NCBI GenBank assembly: GCA_937915375.1
Contig: CALDMO010000005.1
Location: 1-64,000, forward strand
Direction of reading: 5' to 3'
Length of the DNA stretch: 64,000 bases
DNA from: an uncultured Marvinbryantia sp.
GTDB taxonomy: Bacteria; Bacillota; Clostridia; Lachnospirales; Lachnospiraceae
Below are positions 59,316 to 64,000 of the stretch, piece by piece (the first letter of the stretch is position 1; each line of letters opens with the position of its first letter). Both the position numbers and the translations under genes were made by a program. The notes beneath the pieces were generated by a model, which searched no databases, was not told where the DNA came from, and saw only the letters and a program-made list of their open reading frames with translations.

Positions 59316-60368
59316 ATGAATATAAAGGGTTCAGGGATCGGCGGGCAGGCTGTCATGGAAGGGGTCATGATGAAAAACGGTGACCGTTATGCCGTGGCAG
59401 TGCGCAAGCCGGATAAAGAGATTATTGTAAAGACCTCGGAATCAGCCAGCTTTGTAAAAGGAAAGAAAATTTTGTCGAAGCCGTTTATCCGCGGTGTGTT
59501 CAGTTTTGTGGATTCTCTGGTGCTGGGTATGAAAACGCTGACTTATTCGGCTGGATTTTTTGAGGATGACGAGGAAGAAGAGACAGACAAAGAGCCATCC
59601 CGTCTGGAGAAAAAGCTTGACAGTTTTTTGAACACAAAAAAAGGGATGGACATTTTGATGGGCATCACGGTAGCTGTTTCTATTGTGTTTGCAGTGGCGG
59701 TTTTCTTGATGCTGCCATATTTTGTATCGACGCTGCTGAAAAAGGTGAACGCATCTCAAAATGTGATTGTGATTTTTGAAGGAGTTTTGAAAATCGCTAT
59801 CTTTCTTGTTTATATTAAGCTGATTTCAAATATGAAGGATATCCAGCGTGTGTTTATGTATCATGGTGCGGAACATAAATGCATTAATTGTATTGAGCAC
59901 GGGTTGGAATTGAATGTGGAAAATGTCATGAAAAGTTCTCGCGAGCATAAACGTTGCGGTACGAGTTTTTTGCTGATCGTCATGGTGGTCAGCGTGGTTG
60001 CCCACATGTTTATTCGCGTGGATTCGCGGATGTTGGGATTCGGAATCCGTCTTTTGATGCTGCCGGTTGTCGCTGGTATTTCCTATGAGTTTATTCGTCT
60101 GGCCGGATGTTCGGAGAATAAATTTGTAAATCTGCTCAGTAAACCGGGGATGATGCTTCAGCGTCAGACGACCAGAGAGCCGAGTGAAGATATGGTTGAA
60201 GTGGCGATTGCTTCTGTGGAAGCCGTTTTCGATTGGAAGAAATTTCTAAATGAGAATTTCGGCACAAATTATGAACTGACGGAGAAAGAATATGTCTGTG
60301 GGGAAACAATCGTGTCAGAAACGGGCTCTATAAAAAAGACAGCAGAAGAGTGCGGTGAGCCGACATGA
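59316..60368 (+). CDS. DUF1385-family membrane protein
   Basis: A 350-residue protein. The conserved start GIGGQAVMEGVMMKNGDRYAVAVR (residues about 6-30) and the YHGAEHKCINCIEHG block (near 190) are DUF1385 hallmarks; four or five hydrophobic segments lie between about 110 and 275. Function is unknown, but the gene very often stands upstream of prmC-prfA in Firmicutes, as here. Its stop overlaps the prmC start (ATGA). Confidence 0.9.
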   Translation: MNIKGSGIGGQAVMEGVMMKNGDRYAVAVRKPDKEIIVKTSESASFVKGKKILSKPFIRGVFSFVDSLVLGMKTLTYSAGFFEDDEEEETDKEPSRLEKKLDSFLNTKKGMDILMGITVAVSIVFAVAVFLMLPYFVSTLLKKVNASQNVIVIFEGVLKIAIFLVYIKLISNMKDIQRVFMYHGAEHKCINCIEHGLELNVENVMKSSREHKRCGTSFLLIVMVVSVVAHMFIRVDSRMLGFGIRLLMLPVVAGISYEFIRLAGCSENKFVNLLSKPGMMLQRQTTREPSEDMVEVAIASVEAVFDWKKFLNENFGTNYELTEKEYVCGETIVSETGSIKKTAEECGEPT

Positions 60369-61198
60369 CTTATCAGGAATTGTTGCGGCAAGGCGTACAG
60401 AAACTGACAGCAGCGGAAATTACCGACGCACAGACAGATGCATGGTTGTTGTTGGAGTTTGTGACAGGAATAGATCGCACACATTATTTTATCAGACAAA
60501 AAGAGAACTGTTCGACCGGGGAAGCGAAGAAGTACAGCGCGCTTTTGGAAAAACGTGCGTGTCATGTGCCTTTGCAGTACTTGACGGGTATACAGGAATT
60601 TATGGGATATCCATTTTCGGTTGACGAACACGTACTGATTCCAAGACAGGATACAGAACTGTTGGTTCTAGAGGCATTAAAGCGCATCAAAGAAAAGGAC
60701 CGTGTGCTCGATATGTGTACCGGAAGCGGGTGTATCATTATCAGTCTTGCAAAAAAGAGTGTCGGACAGAGTTTTACCGGAGCTGATATTTCCGGGGAGG
60801 CTCTGCGGATAGCGCAGAAAAATGCTGCAGATCTGCAGGCATCAGTTCAGTTTATGCAGAGCGATTTGTTTGAAAATATAGATGGTTTGTTTGAAGTGAT
60901 CGTGTCAAATCCGCCGTATATCCGGAGTGATGAGATTTTGCGTTTGATGCCGGAGGTACGGGAGTTTGAGCCGGTACTGGCGCTGGATGGCAAAGCGGAT
61001 GGGCTGTGGTTTTACAGAGAAATTGTAAGACAGGCAGAGGATTATCTGCAAAGAGGCGGATGGTTGCTGCTTGAGATTGGCTGCGATCAGGGGAAAGATG
61101 TGTCCGCCATGATGGAGGCGGCAGGATATACTGAGATAGAAATAAAAAAGGATCTGGCAGGACTGGACCGTGTGGTGTGCGGCCGCAGATCTGCATAA
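60365..61198 (+). CDS. prmC: Peptide-chain-release-factor N5-glutamine methyltransferase
   Basis: A 277-residue SAM-dependent enzyme that methylates the Gln of the GGQ motif in RF1 and RF2. The N-terminal helical domain ends near residue 75; the SAM loop VLDMCTGSGCI (near 114) and catalytic NPPY (182-185) are clear. It is coupled to DUF1385 by overlap and followed after 18 bases by prfA, its substrate gene. Confidence 0.95.
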   Translation: MTYQELLRQGVQKLTAAEITDAQTDAWLLLEFVTGIDRTHYFIRQKENCSTGEAKKYSALLEKRACHVPLQYLTGIQEFMGYPFSVDEHVLIPRQDTELLVLEALKRIKEKDRVLDMCTGSGCIIISLAKKSVGQSFTGADISGEALRIAQKNAADLQASVQFMQSDLFENIDGLFEVIVSNPPYIRSDEILRLMPEVREFEPVLALDGKADGLWFYREIVRQAEDYLQRGGWLLLEIGCDQGKDVSAMMEAAGYTEIEIKKDLAGLDRVVCGRRSA

Positions 61199-61216
61199 AG
61201 AGAAGGAGAGATAATT

Positions 61217-62290
61217 ATGTTTGATAAGCTGGAAGACTTATTGATTCGTTTTGAAGAACTTTTAAACGAATTGAATGAGCCGGGTGTGGCATCCGATGCT
61301 GTGCGTTTCCAGAAACTGATGAAGGAGCAGAGTAATCTGCAGCCGATCGTCGATGCATATAAGGAGTATAAAGAATGCAAACAGACGGTGGAGGACAGCC
61401 TTTCGATGTTGGAGAGTGAGTCTGATGAGGAAATGCGTGAAATGCTCAAGGAAGAGCTTAATGATGCGAAAGACCGTATTGAGGAACTGGAGGGAGAACT
61501 GAAAATCCTGCTTCTTCCAAAAGATCCAAATGATGATAAAAACGTAATTGTGGAGATTCGTGCGGGCGCCGGCGGCGATGAGGCGGCGTTGTTTGCGGCA
61601 GAAATGTATCGCCTTTATGTGAAATATGCGGAAAAACGCAGATGGAAAGTGGAATTGATGAGTGCGGATGAGATTGGTATCGGCGGCATGAAGGAAGTCA
61701 ACTTCATGATCAATGGCCAGGGCGCATATTCCCGATTAAAATATGAAAGTGGTGTACATCGTGTACAGCGTGTGCCGGAGACAGAATCTGGCGGACGAAT
61801 CCATACCTCGACCATTACTGTTGCGGTGATGCCGGAGGCAGAAGAGGTGGATGTTGTGATCGATGAAAAAGATATCCGTATCGATGTGATGCGTGCGTCC
61901 GGAAATGGCGGTCAGTGTGTCAACACAACAGACTCTGCGGTGCGTCTGACGCATTACCCGACCGGAATTGTTGTTTACAGCCAGACGGAGAAATCACAGT
62001 TGCAGAATAAGGCAAAAGCATTTGCGCTTCTGCGTGCGAAGCTGTATGATATTGAGCAGCAGAAAGCACATGATGCGGAGGCAGAGCTGAGAAGAAGCCA
62101 AATCGGTACAGGGGATCGTTCTGAGAAGATACGTACCTATAATTTCCCGCAGGGACGTGTGACGGATCATCGCATTAAATTGACGCTTTACAAGCTGGAT
62201 TCTGTGATGGATGGTGATATTGATGAACTTCTGGATAGCTTGATTGCAGCCGACCAGGCGGCAAAGCTTGCGGCGATGAACCAGGAGTAA
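61217..62290 (+). CDS. prfA: Peptide chain release factor 1
   Basis: RF1 (357 residues) ends translation at UAA and UAG. The GGQ motif is at 231-233 (GNGGQCVNTTDSAVR), and the PVT-like stop-reading tripeptide region lies near 185. GGAGAG sits before the ATG; a terminator follows. Methylation of Gln233 by PrmC is expected. Confidence 0.96.
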   Translation: MFDKLEDLLIRFEELLNELNEPGVASDAVRFQKLMKEQSNLQPIVDAYKEYKECKQTVEDSLSMLESESDEEMREMLKEELNDAKDRIEELEGELKILLLPKDPNDDKNVIVEIRAGAGGDEAALFAAEMYRLYVKYAEKRRWKVELMSADEIGIGGMKEVNFMINGQGAYSRLKYESGVHRVQRVPETESGGRIHTSTITVAVMPEAEEVDVVIDEKDIRIDVMRASGNGGQCVNTTDSAVRLTHYPTGIVVYSQTEKSQLQNKAKAFALLRAKLYDIEQQKAHDAEAELRRSQIGTGDRSEKIRTYNFPQGRVTDHRIKLTLYKLDSVMDGDIDELLDSLIAADQAAKLAAMNQE

Positions 62291-62313
62291 AATAGAATAA
62301 TAGAAAAAGTAAG

Positions 62314-62345
62314 TCTCGCAGACGAAAGTGTCTGCGAGATTTTTT
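62314..62345 (+). terminator. Terminator of prfA
   Basis: TCTCGCAGAC (62314-62323) pairs with GTCTGCGAGA (62330-62339), followed by six Ts. Confidence 0.9.
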
Positions 62346-62363
62346 AAAATTTTGAAACAATAC

Positions 62364-62392
62364 TTGTGTTTATGAGGATAATGTGATATAAT
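62364..62392 (+). promoter_or_regulatory. Promoter of the DUF5688 gene
   Basis: TTGTGT (62364-62369), a 17-base spacer and TATAAT (62387-62392) preceded by TGA. Confidence 0.65.
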
Positions 62393-62472
62393 TAGTGGCA
62401 TAAAACTTCTGAATTCAATTCATGTGCAGTCAGCACCAAATTTCCGAAAGTTTTGTAAAAAAAGAAGAAAGG

Positions 62473-63366
62473 ATGAGGAACTATTTGAAGTACGAGGATT
62501 TTATTTGTTTTATTCAGACAAAAATGCAGGAGCGAATGGGAGAGGAGGTGCAGATACAGATTCAACAGGTCGTGAAAAACAATAATATTGTACTGGACGG
62601 CCTTTGTATTGCCGAAAAAGACAGCAGTATTGCGCCGACCATTTATCTGAATGGTTATTACCGGCAATACGAGGAAGGCAGAACGGTACCGGAGATTCTC
62701 GATGCCATGCAAGAAACCTATGAGAAAAACAGAAAAGAAATTAATTTTGATCCATCGTTTTATGCGGACTTTACGTGTGTGCAGCCACATCTGATGTGCC
62801 GTGTGATCAACCGGCAGAAAAATGAAGAACGGCTGAAACAAGTGCCATGGCGTCCCTTCTTGAATCTTGCAATTGTGGTGTGCTGTTATTTTGAGGATGA
62901 AGTGATTGGAAATGGAAGTATTCTAGTCTATCAGAATCACTTAAATGGTTGGGGGATTACGGAGGAAGAGCTGTTTCGGGTTGCCAGAGAAAATACGCTG
63001 CGTATTCAACCAGAGGAATTTATGAGCATGAATACTATTTTGAAAAAATATCATGCAGAGTTTGGTGAGAACAGCGAACCGCAGCCAATGTTTGTACTGA
63101 CAAATCGTGGTAATTACTTTGGGGCAGTCTGTATGATCTTTGATTCGGTGCTCAGTGAGATTGGGGAAACATTACAGGACGATTTTTGGGTGCTGCCGAG
63201 CAGTATTCATGAATGTGTGATTGTCCCGGCGCAGATTCAGACAAATGGAACGGAACTGCAGGCACTTGTGCGAGAAATCAATCGGAAAGAGGTACAGGCA
63301 GAGGAATTTCTATCCAATGAGATTTATTTTTATCATCGAATGCTGCACAAGCTGATTATGAAGTAA
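62473..63366 (+). CDS. DUF5688-family protein
   Basis: A protein of about 297 residues of the DUF5688 family, common in Lachnospiraceae and often in many copies; no function is known. It is soluble, with N-terminal YEDFICFIQTKMQERMG and the NNNIVLDGLCI block, and no membrane helix or signal peptide. The start is uncertain: ATG 62473 lies just after GAAAGG, while TTG 62485 has GAGGA five bases upstream and gives MKYEDF, which fits the family better. An earlier frame opening at 62422 is unlikely. Confidence 0.8.
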   Translation: MRNYLKYEDFICFIQTKMQERMGEEVQIQIQQVVKNNNIVLDGLCIAEKDSSIAPTIYLNGYYRQYEEGRTVPEILDAMQETYEKNRKEINFDPSFYADFTCVQPHLMCRVINRQKNEERLKQVPWRPFLNLAIVVCCYFEDEVIGNGSILVYQNHLNGWGITEEELFRVARENTLRIQPEEFMSMNTILKKYHAEFGENSEPQPMFVLTNRGNYFGAVCMIFDSVLSEIGETLQDDFWVLPSSIHECVIVPAQIQTNGTELQALVREINRKEVQAEEFLSNEIYFYHRMLHKLIMK

Positions 63367-63431
63367 AAATACGACAAAACTATGAAAATAGAAATATTTT
63401 CAGTAACACAGAAAGGTCAGGGAGAGATTCC

Positions 63432-63460
63432 TTGACTTTTTGTGCAAATTATAGTATGTT
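63432..63460 (+). promoter_or_regulatory. Promoter of the tRNA gene
   Basis: TTGACT (63432-63437), a 17-base spacer and TATGTT (63455-63460). The start would be about ten bases before the tRNA. Confidence 0.55.
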
Positions 63461-63476
63461 ATATAGGTCAGCACAT

Positions 63477-63549
63477 GCGTCTGTAGCTCAGGGGATAGAG
63501 CAGCGGTTTCCGGTACCGCGTGTCGGGGGTTCGAATCCCTCCAGACGCG
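63477..63549 (+). tRNA. tRNA-Arg (anticodon CCG)
   Basis: A complete cloverleaf: acceptor GCGTCTG (63477-63483) with CAGACGC (63542-63548), D-arm around TAGCTCAGGGGATAGAGC, anticodon stem GCGGT/ACCGC with loop TTCCGGT giving anticodon CCG (codon CGG), and T-loop GGTTCGAATCC. The 3' CCA is not encoded. CCG is a rare Arg anticodon in low-GC organisms. Confidence 0.95.
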
Positions 63550-63577
63550 TTATGATATAATATGGAGGTACATATGA

Positions 63578-64000
63578 ATGGATGATATCAGAGAGTGGAT
63601 ATCTGATAATCTGCGCTATATACTGCTTGGTTTAGCGTTGGTTCTGGTACTGGTAGTTGCGGTGGTCGGCATTCGGGCGATCAACAACATTGCTGGAGGT
63701 AAGGATCCGATACCGAAACAGACAGAGACTGAGACAGATTCTTCAGATACGATCGTAGAGACAGAGGCCGGAAATATGGGCGGCGATGCACTGGTACAGA
63801 ATGAGGCAAAGGTTTTGACAACGATGACATCATACTATTCTGCGCGTACCAATGGTGATACTGCCACATTGCAGAAACTGGATCCGTCTACGACAGAACA
63901 GGATTCGGCAAGTCTGAGCAACAATTATGTGGAGAGTTATACCAACATTAAGACGTATTCCAAGCCGGGGCTGACAGAAGGCAGCTATATCGTGTATGTT
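63578..64000 (+). CDS. Membrane-anchored protein of unknown function, cut by the window end
   Basis: The first 141 codons of a gene that runs past the window. MDDIREWISDNLRYI is followed by one membrane helix (about 14-38), a Thr/Glu/Asp-rich stretch (about 45-70) and then a domain starting LTTMTSYYSARTNGDT, likely extracellular. GGAGG (63564-63568) lies nine bases upstream. A four-codon frame at 63574 ends at once and is not a gene. The family cannot be told from this part. Confidence 0.7.
   Translation, partial: MDDIREWISDNLRYILLGLALVLVLVVAVVGIRAINNIAGGKDPIPKQTETETDSSDTIVETEAGNMGGDALVQNEAKVLTTMTSYYSARTNGDTATLQKLDPSTTEQDSASLSNNYVESYTNIKTYSKPGLTEGSYIVYV

Overview
The window looks like the chromosome of an anaerobic Gram-positive of the class Clostridia, most likely a Lachnospiraceae relative. 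The grounds are familiar Clostridia gene groups (uvrB-uvrA, cdaA-cdaR, pyrH-frr-uppS-cdsA-dxr-rseP, rho-rpmE-DUF1385-prmC-prfA), families common in Lachnospiraceae (DUF5688, DUF6273, TIGR04086, DUF6077-like, Rpn nucleases), strong purine-rich ribosome binding sites with ATG/GTG/TTG starts, extended -10 promoters and many compact stem-loop terminators. Nearly all genes lie on the + strand. Nothing in the window looks like a prophage, an integrase or a CRISPR array.

Layout. 1-6.5 kb: an NCS2 nucleobase permease with its own promoter and terminator, then uvrB-uvrA. 6.5-14.9 kb: an orphan MreB-type actin behind a terminator-like hairpin, recD2, comF, a run of three uncharacterised membrane genes (one only 42 codons), the c-di-AMP synthase pair cdaA-cdaR, and an HPr-like gene. 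15-40 kb: a large surface-glycopolymer locus. It has two DUF6077-type membrane genes, an initiating polyprenyl-phosphate sugar transferase, GT2 enzymes, three CDP-polyol phosphotransferases (one fused to a GT2 domain), tarI-tarJ for CDP-ribitol, a pyruvyl transferase, two AT3 O-acyltransferases, a TagGH-type ABC exporter, a GtrB-like GT2, glf, rmlD and a sugar nucleotidyltransferase. Together these genes suggest a phosphoribitol-containing, galactofuranose-containing, pyruvylated and O-acylated wall polymer made in the cytoplasm and exported by TagGH. The stretch from about 25.9 to 32 kb is clearly richer in A+T than its flanks, and an Rpn nuclease gene with a highly structured leader and a relic copy sits inside the locus.

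40-48 kb: a 3' relic of a beta-mannosidase, a two-piece LysO exporter, a membrane protein of unknown function, then the pyrH-frr-uppS-cdsA-dxr-rseP cell-envelope and translation operon with a structured frr-uppS spacer. 48-57 kb: a broken SH3 gene, a chromate-transporter pair whose second member has an internal deletion, a SpoIID-like/peptidoglycan-binding protein, an ABC-F ATPase, an LCP ligase, a tandem pair of small XRE regulators with matching upstream palindromes, a Gx-type transporter with a NusG-domain-II protein, and a CorC-type CBS protein. 57-64 kb: TIGR04086, rho, rpmE with a structured leader, DUF1385, prmC, prfA, DUF5688, tRNA-Arg(CCG) and the start of a membrane-anchored protein cut by the window edge.

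The two most interesting points are an AT3 acyltransferase split by an eight-G tract exactly where seven Gs would restore it (possible phase variation of polymer acylation), and a 576-residue protein that aligns by eye along the neighbouring GT2-TagF fusion but has lost its DxD motif and its phosphotransferase active site.
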